Below, in pieces: positions 1 to 7,311 of a stretch of DNA of 64,000 nucleotides. The translations under genes and the position numbers were made by a program. This stretch comes from an uncultured Chitinophaga sp. (GTDB lineage Bacteria; Bacteroidota; Bacteroidia; Chitinophagales; Chitinophagaceae): the NCBI RefSeq assembly GCF_946479755.1, contig NZ_CAMLHC010000006.1, forward strand, positions 62,001 to 126,000, in the 5' to 3' direction. The notes under the pieces were generated by a model. It did no database searches. It was not told the DNA's origin and saw nothing but the letters and a program-made list of their open reading frames with translations. Position 1 is the first letter of the stretch. Each line of letters opens with the position of its first letter.

Positions 1-525
1 ACCAGCAGAGGTGCACAGGCACAGCCTAATTTCTCCCGCCTGCTGGAACTGAAGAAGGCCAAAATGCCTGATCTGTACCTCGGTATCGGCACTATTAAAG
101 ATGCCGCCGCCGCAGCAGCCTATACGCAACTGGGCGCCGATTTCATCGTGTGTCCCATCACTGACCCGGAAACAGGCGCTTACTGCCGTTCACAGCAGAT
201 CCTGTGGATACCGGGCTGTATGACGCCTACCGAAATTTCCGTGGCGGAAAAAAATGGTGCGCCGCTGGTGAAGCTGTTCCCTGGTAACGTATTGGGGCCG
301 GCTTATGTAAAAGCGATCAAACCGCTGTTCCCGAACCTGAAATTCATGCCTACCGGTGGTGTAGAGCCTACCCGTGAGAGCATGGATGCCTGGTTTGATG
401 CCGGCGTGCTATGTGTGGGCATGGGCAGTAATCTGCTCTCTAAATCACTGATTGACAGTCGTGATTGGGCATCGCTGAAAGAGAAAATTGTGCAAACGTT
501 TGCATTTCTCGGGAGTAAGCCGTAA
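1..525 (+). CDS. eda: KDPG aldolase (2-dehydro-3-deoxy-phosphogluconate / 4-hydroxy-2-oxoglutarate aldolase), 5' end missing
   Basis: Class I aldolase that splits KDPG into pyruvate and glyceraldehyde 3-phosphate, the last step of the uronate pathway in this locus. The reading frame is open from base 1, so the first part lies outside the window. The visible part includes the GIGTIKD strand, the Schiff-base lysine in VKLFPG (codon at 271-273), and the PTGGV phosphate-binding turn, all typical of the Eda TIM-barrel family. About 174 codons are seen against roughly 215 in full-length members, so about 40 residues are missing. The 3' end of the gene carries a perfect LacI-type palindrome (491-504). 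The hexuronate transporter gene follows 35 bp downstream on the same strand. Confidence 0.95.
   Translation, partial: TSRGAQAQPNFSRLLELKKAKMPDLYLGIGTIKDAAAAAAYTQLGADFIVCPITDPETGAYCRSQQILWIPGCMTPTEISVAEKNGAPLVKLFPGNVLGPAYVKAIKPLFPNLKFMPTGGVEPTRESMDAWFDAGVLCVGMGSNLLSKSLIDSRDWASLKEKIVQTFAFLGSKP
491..504. promoter_or_regulatory. LacI-family operator candidate inside the end of eda, before the transporter gene
   Basis: Perfect 14-bp palindrome TGCAAACGTTTGCA, centred on CG as in LacI/GalR operators. The same 14 bases occur at 6056-6069 in the kduI promoter. It lies 56 bp before the transporter ATG. A weak promoter (TTTG at 499-502, AT-rich -7 near 523-530) would place it over the -33 element. The exact match is seen; regulation by the LacI protein at 10329-11381 is inferred. 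Confidence 0.65.
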
Positions 526-560
526 ATTAAAGCCAACTTATAAATTCCAAATCAGCCGTA

Positions 561-1847
561 ATGAATTCCACAACTTTAGGTAACTATCGCTGGCGTGTGT
601 GCGCACTTCTCTTTGTAGCTACCACGATTAACTATATTGACAGGCAGGTGCTGGGTTTGCTGAAAAGCGACCTTTCCGGTGAATTCAACTGGACAGAGCA
701 GGATTATAGTAACCTGGTCATGATTTTCTCTGCGGCCTATTCCGTTGGTTTATTGTTTTTTGGACGCCTGGTCGACAAAATGGGGTCCAAAAACGGATAC
801 AGCATTTCTATCATCGTGTGGAGCCTGTCGGCCATGGCGCACTCACTGGTGCGCTCCACCATGGGTTTTGGTGTGGTACGTTCCATCCTGGGCGTGAGCG
901 AGGCAGGTAACTTTCCGGCGGCGATCAAAGCCACTGCGGAATGGTTTCCCAAGAAAGAAAGGGCTTTTGCCACCGGCATTTTCAACAGTGGCTCCAATAT
1001 CGCGGCCGTGGTAGGTCCGGTAATGGTATACTGGCTGGCCCGCAACCACGGCTGGCGCCATGCTTTCTTCTGGACCGGCGCCATTGGTTTCGTATGGTTG
1101 GTATTATGGTGGATTTATTATGAAATACCTGCCCGTCAGAAAAGGCTGGGCAAAGCGGAATTTGATCATATTCACTCTGATCAGGAAGTGGAAGAAGCAG
1201 CGCCGCAACCGGTAAAATGGGGCAGGCTGCTGGGCATCAGGCAAACATGGGCTTTTGTGTTCGGTAAGCTGCTCACCGATCCTGTTTGGTGGTTTTTCCT
1301 CTTCTGGCTGCCAGGTTACCTGGAATCCATTTTCCACGTTGACCTGAAAGCCAACCTGGGTCTCCCTATTATCATCATCTACTCTGTCACCAGCTTCGGC
1401 AGTATCGGCGGGGGATGGTTGTCTTCCCACCTGATTAAAAGCGGATGGCCCATTTTCAAAGCCCGTAAAGTGTCTATGCTGATCTTCGCGCTTTGTGTGG
1501 CCCCCATCATGTTGATTCAATACATCAATAACCTGTGGCTGGCCATTGCGCTCATCAGCCTGGCAACAGCGGCCCACCAGGCCTGGTCTGCCACTATCTT
1601 CACCACTGCTTCTGATATGTTCCCCAAACGTGCTGTCAGCTCCGTAGTAGGCATCGGCGGTATGGCCGGTTCCATCGGCGGTACGCTGTTCCCCATCGTG
1701 ATCGGCGCTATGCTGGAACATTATAAACTGCTGGGTAATATCGGCATCGGGTACAATCTCCTTTTCCTGATGTGTGGCGTGGCTTACCTGCTGGCATGGA
1801 CGGTGATGCACTTCTTTGCGCCGAAAATGGAACAAGTGAAACTGTGA
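561..1847 (+). CDS. exuT: MFS hexuronate transporter (ExuT-like)
   Basis: Inner-membrane major facilitator that most likely imports galacturonate or glucuronate with protons. The 428-residue length, N-terminal TTINYIDRQVLGLL segment, GRLVDKMGSKNG loop after helix 2 and SEAGNFPAAIKATAEWFP segment after helix 4 are characteristic of the ExuT/anion:cation symporter branch, and about twelve hydrophobic segments are visible. It follows the KDPG aldolase gene by 35 bp and ends before a bidirectional hairpin shared with the convergent altronate dehydratase gene. An identical LacI-type palindrome lies before it and in the kduI promoter, suggesting common control. Substrate is assigned from family and neighbours; a related sugar-acid is possible. 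Confidence 0.88.
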   Translation: MNSTTLGNYRWRVCALLFVATTINYIDRQVLGLLKSDLSGEFNWTEQDYSNLVMIFSAAYSVGLLFFGRLVDKMGSKNGYSISIIVWSLSAMAHSLVRSTMGFGVVRSILGVSEAGNFPAAIKATAEWFPKKERAFATGIFNSGSNIAAVVGPVMVYWLARNHGWRHAFFWTGAIGFVWLVLWWIYYEIPARQKRLGKAEFDHIHSDQEVEEAAPQPVKWGRLLGIRQTWAFVFGKLLTDPVWWFFLFWLPGYLESIFHVDLKANLGLPIIIIYSVTSFGSIGGGWLSSHLIKSGWPIFKARKVSMLIFALCVAPIMLIQYINNLWLAIALISLATAAHQAWSATIFTTASDMFPKRAVSSVVGIGGMAGSIGGTLFPIVIGAMLEHYKLLGNIGIGYNLLFLMCGVAYLLAWTVMHFFAPKMEQVKL

Positions 1848-1937
1848 TGGTCCTGATTTTCACTGATGCACGGAGATGCTGGCGGAGATCGGAATAATTT
1901 TGATAGCACGTTTAACACAACTATATAATAAGAGAAA

Positions 1938-1970
1938 GAAGGCCGGCTGAATATTCAGCCGGCCTTTCTA
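1938..1970. terminator. Bidirectional intrinsic terminator between exuT and uxaA
   Basis: A perfect 24-bp palindrome at 1941-1964 (12-bp stem, GC-rich at its base) is flanked by A-rich sequence on the left and TTTCT on the right, so it can terminate both convergent genes. Confidence 0.85.
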
Positions 1971-2014
1971 TTACGATATGCTCAGAAATAAGTGAATGAG
2001 TAAGGTAGATGTGT

Positions 2015-3661
2015 TTACAGGGACACGCCTCTTTTCCATGGAATAAAGTCATCCTGGTTCAGCTGTTCGGCTTTGGTATGTACCTCCCCGCTGGCTGCTT
2101 TGATGACGTATTCGAGGATCTGTTCGCCCATTTCAGCGATGCTGTGTTCCCCGCTGATAATAGTTCCCGTGTTGATATCGATGATATCTTTCATCCGGGT
2201 GGCCAGTTTGGTGTTGGTGGCCAGTTTCACTACAGGAGCGATCGGGTTGCCGGTAGGCGTGCCGAGGCCGGTAGTGAACAGTACGATATTGGCGCCGGAA
2301 CCGACTTCCGCAGAGGTGGACTCTACGTCGTTGCCCGGTGTGCATAACAGGTTCAACCCCGGTTTGGTCACATACTCCGTATAGTCGAGCACGTCGGTTA
2401 CCGGAGAGGTGCCACCTTTTTTGGCAGCTCCGGCAGACTTGATGGCGTCGGTAATGAGGCCGTCTTTGATATTGCCCGGGGAAGGGTTCATATAAAAACC
2501 GGAGCCTACTGACTGGGCCTGGTTTTCATAAGCCCGCATGATGCGGATGAACTTATCGGAAATTTCTTCTGTAACGCAACGGTTGATCAGCTCCTGTTCT
2601 ACGCCGCACAATTCCGGGAATTCGGAGAGGATGGAAGTGCCGCCCAGTGCTACCAGCAGGTCGGAGGTATGGCCTACGGCAGGGTTGGCGGAAATACCGG
2701 AGAAACCGTCGGAGCCGCCGCATTCCAGGCCAATCACCAGTTTGGAAAGGGGAGTGGGCTGACGCGTCTGTTTGTTCGCTTCTACCAGTGCCAGGAAAGT
2801 ATCCTTGATAGCGGCTGATAACATCGCAAATTCAGAAGCGCTTTTTTGCTGCTCGTATACCAGTACCGGTTTGTTGAACTGCGGATTCAGTTTTTTCAGG
2901 GCTTCCTGCAGGATAGACACCTGCGCATGCTGGCAACCCAGGCTGAGGATGGTAGCTCCCGCCACGTTGGAGTGGTGGATGTAGCCGGCCAGCAGGGCGC
3001 ATAATGCATCTGAATCCTGACGGGTACCGCCGCAGCCACCTTCGTGGGTGAGAAACTTGATACCATCTATATTAGGGAATACAACATTACGTTTGTCCGT
3101 TGCAGTTATATTCTCTGCTTCGTATTGTTTAACCGCGTCTATGTTACCGCTTTTGTACAGCGCAACGAGGTCCTGCACCTGTTCGTTATACACTTCTGCC
3201 GGTGCAAATCCCAGCCCTTTTTCGAAAGCTGTTTTGATCACGCCAACATTCCTGTTCTCACAGAAAACGAGTGGTATCACCAGCCAGTAGTTACGGGTGC
3301 CCACCTGGCCGTCTTCGCGCTGGTAGCCCATAAAAGTGGCGTTCTTCCATTTGCTCACATCGGGGGCCTGCCATTGGATGGCGCCGTCTTTTTCATGGAA
3401 AGCGTTTGCATCGTGTACAACATTTTCTGTGGTGAGGCTTTCCCCTTTTTTCAGCGGACGGGTGGATTTTCCTACCAGTACGCCGTACATGGTAATGGGT
3501 TCGTTGCCGTCGATATCGTTGATCAGGAATTTATGTTTCGCAGAGATATTTTGCTGGAGCTGTATGTCTTGACCGTTGAATGAAACATGAGTGCCGGCGG
3601 GAATATCCTGCAACGCCACCAGCACATTATCATTCGGATGAATTTGTAAGTAAGTGTTCAT
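2015..3661 (-). CDS. uxaA: Altronate dehydratase
   Basis: Converts D-altronate to 2-keto-3-deoxy-D-gluconate (KDG), feeding galacturonate-derived carbon into the KDPG aldolase route. The 548-residue protein has an N-terminal SAF domain (about residues 1-90) joined to the large altronate/galactarate dehydratase domain; segments such as GYQREDGQVGTRNYWLV, GGCGGTR, LGCQH and GLECGGSDGFSG fit UxaA. It is convergent with the transporter gene and divergent from the heparinase-like gene, with a 255-bp AT-rich spacer that must hold both promoters. The SAF and dehydratase domains are on one chain here, as in E. coli UxaA. Galactarate dehydratase is the main alternative, but the uronate context favours altronate. 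Confidence 0.93.
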   Translation of the reverse strand: MNTYLQIHPNDNVLVALQDIPAGTHVSFNGQDIQLQQNISAKHKFLINDIDGNEPITMYGVLVGKSTRPLKKGESLTTENVVHDANAFHEKDGAIQWQAPDVSKWKNATFMGYQREDGQVGTRNYWLVIPLVFCENRNVGVIKTAFEKGLGFAPAEVYNEQVQDLVALYKSGNIDAVKQYEAENITATDKRNVVFPNIDGIKFLTHEGGCGGTRQDSDALCALLAGYIHHSNVAGATILSLGCQHAQVSILQEALKKLNPQFNKPVLVYEQQKSASEFAMLSAAIKDTFLALVEANKQTRQPTPLSKLVIGLECGGSDGFSGISANPAVGHTSDLLVALGGTSILSEFPELCGVEQELINRCVTEEISDKFIRIMRAYENQAQSVGSGFYMNPSPGNIKDGLITDAIKSAGAAKKGGTSPVTDVLDYTEYVTKPGLNLLCTPGNDVESTSAEVGSGANIVLFTTGLGTPTGNPIAPVVKLATNTKLATRMKDIIDINTGTIISGEHSIAEMGEQILEYVIKAASGEVHTKAEQLNQDDFIPWKRGVSL

Positions 3662-3916
3662 AAAAGCTAAAGTAGTAAATAACGTTACCGGCTGTTAATA
3701 CTATAATGTTAATCCTTGATAAGATTTTGACTATTTGCCTGACACGCTGTAACGTTTGATGGTAGCAAGTTACGAATGATTTATCATTTCCGGAGGACCC
3801 GTTGATAGTTAAAAAAACACCTGTTTTTGAACTGATATTTTTTAATCATAACCTGATATATTATTGATGAAATAACTGCTCGTCCGGCCTGTACAATACT
3901 GTTCCTCCACTAAAAC

Positions 3917-5911
3917 ATGCGACATATTTTATATCTTACCCGAAATATTGTTTGTATGCGTATTCCACGGGTAACCGGATTTTTAGTGATGATCATTGTT
4001 TGTTGTTCCCTGCATGTGGCTGCCCAACAGGAGCCGCGGAACTATTTATACACCGCCTGGAGTGAGGCTAATGGAAACGCTGCTTTCAGTAATATGAGCT
4101 GGCGGGAAAACCAGCGTAAACATATGCTGGAGGTGATACAGCAATTACCGGATGCCATGCGGACAAGGATGCTGGCCGACGCTGACAAAACGATGAGTTT
4201 TGCCTGGCCTGCTTTACCGGCCTCTTTATATCTGCAGTTCCGGGATAATGGCAACCGGGTCAATTTTGAGAATGCGCAGTTCGAGCGGCGTAAGATATTG
4301 TCTGCCCTGGTAGTAGGTGAACTGGCGGGTGGTAATGGCAAATATATTCCGCAGATCGCCAATGGTTTGTGGGCTATTATGGAAGAGAGCACCTGGGTGT
4401 TGCCGGCGCATATCGGTGCCCAGAAAGCCGGTACCGGTCTTGCTGATCCGGCGGAACCCATTATCGATCTGTTTGCCGGTGAAACAGCGGCTACCATCAG
4501 CTGGGCGCAGTTTCTCCTGGGAACGAAGCTGGATAAATTTTCTCCCATGATAGGCCGGCGGATAGACTATGAACTGAACCGGCGTATTGTAACACCTTAC
4601 CTGGAGCGGACGGATTTCTGGTGGATGGGTTTCAATGGCCGGCCCATGAATAACTGGAATATCTGGATCAATACCAACATCCTGCAGGTGGCCCTGCTGG
4701 CAGTAAATGAAAGGGATATACGTAACAAGGTGATAGAAAAAACGATTCACAGCGCCGACTTTTTCCTGAATAGTTATCCCGAAGATGGTGGTTGTGACGA
4801 AGGCCCCAGCTATTGGGGACATGCCGGTGGCAAGCTGATAGAGTTTATCAACTGGATGCGCTGGGCTTCCACGGGCAAGGCAGACCTCAGCAAGAATGAG
4901 CTGATACACCGCATCGGCACTTATATTTACAAGATGCACATTGACAGCAGCCGGTTTGTGAATTTCGCAGACGCTTCTGCCCGCACTACGCCGCCGCCAC
5001 ATACGGTATACCTGTATGGCGAAATCTTCAAAGACCAACAGATGAAGGAGTTTGGCGCCTACCTGTACCGCCTGGCCAACCGGGATACCACCCGCATCAA
5101 TACCTATTCACTGCTGACATTTATTTATGACCTCGAAGGGCGTAAGTCATTTTTGAGCACCACGCCAAAGGCGCCCTATACGAGCGACAACTGGTTGCCC
5201 GACCTGCAGGTGCTGTCCCTACGTTCCGCCCCCGGCAGCTTCCGGGGCCTGTTTTTCGCCGCCAAAGGCGGCCATAACGGAGAAAGCCATAACCATAACG
5301 ATATCGGAAATTTTGTGTTGTATATGGACGGAAAGCCTGCCATTATAGATGTGGGTGTGGGTACCTATACCAAACAGACATTCAGCAGCGACCGTTACCA
5401 GTTGTGGTATATGCAATCGCAATGGCATAACTGCCCAACGGTGAACGGTGTGCAACAACAGGATGGACGCCGGTTTCAGGCTAAAGCGGTGTCTTATGCC
5501 GATAAAGGCGGCAGTAAAACGCTCAGCATGGATATCGCCGCGGCTTATCCCCCATCCGCTGCGGTAAAGACTTTAAAACGCACTTTCACGTTTACGCCGG
5601 CAGATTCCCGGCTGAAGCTGACCGAGGATTATGAGCTACAGTCCTGGAAAGCGCCCTACCAGCTGCATTTTATGACCTGCCTGCCGGCGGATGTGAAGAC
5701 ATCGGGAAAGGTGCTGCTGCAGGGAGAGAATGTCTCCTTACAAATGACTTATGACGATGCCCGTTTTGAAGCCGCTGTAGAGCGGCAGGTGGTGGATGAC
5801 GGCCGGTTGTCGCCCGTGTGGGGAGATGCTGTGTACCGCATTACCCTTAAAGCCAAAGGGCAGGCGTTGCAGGCTACAAACAGCATAACGTTTGAAATGA
5901 AGCAGAAGTGA
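3917..5911 (+). CDS. Secreted heparinase II/III-like protein (polysaccharide lyase candidate)
   Basis: Probably a periplasmic or secreted lyase that cuts uronate-containing polysaccharide. The N-terminal half is an alpha-helical toroid with a conserved NNWNIWINTN segment and the DGGCDEGPSYWGHA motif; the C-terminal half has the heparinase II/III beta-sandwich signature SHNHNDIGNFVLYMDG followed by a WHN motif. These asparagine, tyrosine and histidine positions match the catalytic pattern of the family. A signal peptide is clearest if translation starts at the second ATG (3956; 651 residues), so 3956 may be the true start. It is transcribed towards the kduI operon but separated by 536 bp. The exact lyase family and substrate (glucuronan, ulvan, glycosaminoglycan, alginate) cannot be settled from sequence reading. 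Confidence 0.8.
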   Translation: MRHILYLTRNIVCMRIPRVTGFLVMIIVCCSLHVAAQQEPRNYLYTAWSEANGNAAFSNMSWRENQRKHMLEVIQQLPDAMRTRMLADADKTMSFAWPALPASLYLQFRDNGNRVNFENAQFERRKILSALVVGELAGGNGKYIPQIANGLWAIMEESTWVLPAHIGAQKAGTGLADPAEPIIDLFAGETAATISWAQFLLGTKLDKFSPMIGRRIDYELNRRIVTPYLERTDFWWMGFNGRPMNNWNIWINTNILQVALLAVNERDIRNKVIEKTIHSADFFLNSYPEDGGCDEGPSYWGHAGGKLIEFINWMRWASTGKADLSKNELIHRIGTYIYKMHIDSSRFVNFADASARTTPPPHTVYLYGEIFKDQQMKEFGAYLYRLANRDTTRINTYSLLTFIYDLEGRKSFLSTTPKAPYTSDNWLPDLQVLSLRSAPGSFRGLFFAAKGGHNGESHNHNDIGNFVLYMDGKPAIIDVGVGTYTKQTFSSDRYQLWYMQSQWHNCPTVNGVQQQDGRRFQAKAVSYADKGGSKTLSMDIAAAYPPSAAVKTLKRTFTFTPADSRLKLTEDYELQSWKAPYQLHFMTCLPADVKTSGKVLLQGENVSLQMTYDDARFEAAVERQVVDDGRLSPVWGDAVYRITLKAKGQALQATNSITFEMKQK

Positions 5912-6046
5912 TGTCTATGGTATTAATATGTATTTTTTGTAGTATATGATAGTCGGCGAGTATACCCAAGTATAATAGGGTAAAGGGTCTTTAATAAAAT
6001 AAATGTAATTTTTACAATTAAATAACGCTATCTTTTTCGCAAAAGC

Positions 6047-6078
6047 TTTGTATTTTGCAAACGTTTGCATTACTTTAG
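6047..6078 (+). promoter_or_regulatory. kduI operon promoter with LacI-type operator in the spacer
   Basis: A Bacteroidota-type -33 element TTTG (6047-6050) is followed after 20 bp by TACTTTAG (6071-6078), one mismatch from TAnnTTTG. The perfect palindrome TGCAAACGTTTGCA (6056-6069) fills the spacer, ideal for blocking RNA polymerase. It is identical to the site at 491-504. The likely regulator is the LacI protein encoded four genes downstream, giving autoregulation. Site and spacing are seen; binding is inferred. Confidence 0.75.
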
Positions 6079-6176
6079 TCGAAAGCTGATAAAGAAGAGT
6101 CGTCAGGAATGTAAGGAAGGGGCTTTTTAGTCGAAAGCGAGGAAAGAGGAGTCGTCAGGAACATAAGGAAGGGGCT
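6074..6176 (+). repeat. Two tandem 51-nt imperfect repeats at the start of the kduI leader
   Basis: Copy 1 is 6074-6124 and copy 2 is 6126-6176. They differ at seven positions, six of them clustered or isolated in the middle (repeat positions 14-17, 23 and the pair before the last 13 bases). The invariant parts are the first 13 bases, the GAGTCGTCAGGAA block and the TAAGGAAGGGGCT end. They begin at the -7 element, so both lie in the transcribed leader. Confidence 0.85.
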
Positions 6177-6447
6177 AACTATAAGACCGGATGTTGGAGG
6201 AAAGCAATACCAGAGAAGAAGCCCACGGGGAGGACCTGTGCGCAACATCACCGGGACAGATGGGTGAATTCAATGCCAGCAGTGAACAATGACGCTAAAA
6301 TTTTAAGGAAGGCAGTCCACGTTAGTACCAGCCGTCATGCTGTATGACAGGCTACCGCCGGATACTGTACGTCTTCCCGGAAACAACCGGCCATCGCCAG
6401 CAACAAGAAATTATTCATCAGTAAATAAATAAGATAACCATAACGAT
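6079..6447 (+). promoter_or_regulatory. Long structured 5' leader of the kduI operon
   Basis: About 360 nt separate the likely transcription start from the kduI ATG, with no convincing open frame. Besides the tandem repeats, CCGGATGTTG near 6188 can pair with CAACATCaCCGG near 6243 around a 45-nt loop, and AGCCGTCAT (6330-6338) pairs with ATGACaGGCT (6344-6353). I do not recognise a known riboswitch class. Together with the spacer back to 5912 this accounts for the 536-bp gap after the heparinase-like gene. Confidence 0.5.
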
Positions 6448-7290
6448 ATGAGCACACAGTATGAATCAAGGTATGCCAGCAGCCCTTCAGAGGTAAAAAG
6501 CATGGATACCGAAGCGCTGAGAAAGGCATTCCTGATAGAGAAAATTTTTGAGGCAGATCGTATCTCCTGGGTACACACGCATTACGACCGTTACCTTACC
6601 GCTGGCGCCATGCCGGTAAAAGGGGGTATTGAACTGCAAACGATTGATTTGCTGAAAGCCGCTTATTTCCTGGAACGCAGGGAGCTGGGCATGATCAACG
6701 TCGGTGGCCCGGGGATGGTAGCAGTAGACGGGGAACAATTTGAGATCGGCTTCAAAGAAGCCTTGTATGTGGGAAAAGGTAAACAAAAGGTGGTCTTCCA
6801 CAGTAAAGACGCGGCACAACCTGCAAAATTTTATCTCAACTCCACACCGGCGCATCACAGTTATCCCACCCGTAAAGTAGCCAGGGAAGAAGCGGAAGTG
6901 GTGACACTGGGCGCACTGGAAACATCCAATCACCGTACTATCAACAAGTTGCTGGTGAACTCCGTACTGGAGACCTGCCAGTTGCAAATGGGCATGACGG
7001 AACTGAAGTCTGGCAGCGTATGGAACACCATGCCGGCACATACCCACGACAGGAGAATGGAAGTGTATTTTTACTTTGAAGTACCGGACGGACAGTCTGT
7101 CTGCCACTTTATGGGACAGCCGCAGGAAACCCGCCATATCTGGATGCAGAACGAACAGGCGGTGATTTCCCCGCCCTGGTCCGTACACTCCGGCGCCGGT
7201 ACCAGCAATTATACCTTTATCTGGGGCATGGCAGGAGAGAACCTGGACTATGGGGATATGGACCACTGCAAGATCACTGAATTACGTTAA
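6448..7290 (+). CDS. kduI: 5-dehydro-4-deoxy-D-glucuronate isomerase
   Basis: Isomerises 4-deoxy-L-threo-5-hexosulose uronate, the product of unsaturated uronyl hydrolases, to 2,5-diketo-3-deoxygluconate. The 280-residue length matches the family. The cupin zinc site is visible: H198 and H200 in PAHTHDRR, E205 in MEVYFYFE and H247 in WSVHSGAG, closely matching the numbering of the E. coli enzyme. [15 protein letters not shown] near residue 50 is another family hallmark. First gene of a six-gene operon, 21 bp before the GH105 gene. Controlled by the operator-containing promoter at 6047-6078 and a 360-nt leader. Confidence 0.97.
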   Translation: MSTQYESRYASSPSEVKSMDTEALRKAFLIEKIFEADRISWVHTHYDRYLTAGAMPVKGGIELQTIDLLKAAYFLERRELGMINVGGPGMVAVDGEQFEIGFKEALYVGKGKQKVVFHSKDAAQPAKFYLNSTPAHHSYPTRKVAREEAEVVTLGALETSNHRTINKLLVNSVLETCQLQMGMTELKSGSVWNTMPAHTHDRRMEVYFYFEVPDGQSVCHFMGQPQETRHIWMQNEQAVISPPWSVHSGAGTSNYTFIWGMAGENLDYGDMDHCKITELR

Positions 7291-7311
7291 AAACCCGATC
7301 ATCCTTTTATC

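Noticed and set aside
3397..3410. A third copy of the LacI operator inside uxaA
   Set aside because: Only 11 of 14 bases match, all on one half-site, and it lies in coding sequence. It is noted as a weak relative but not called.
6079..6447. A known metabolite riboswitch in the kduI leader
   Set aside because: I could not match the conserved blocks to any riboswitch class that I know. It is described only as a structured leader.
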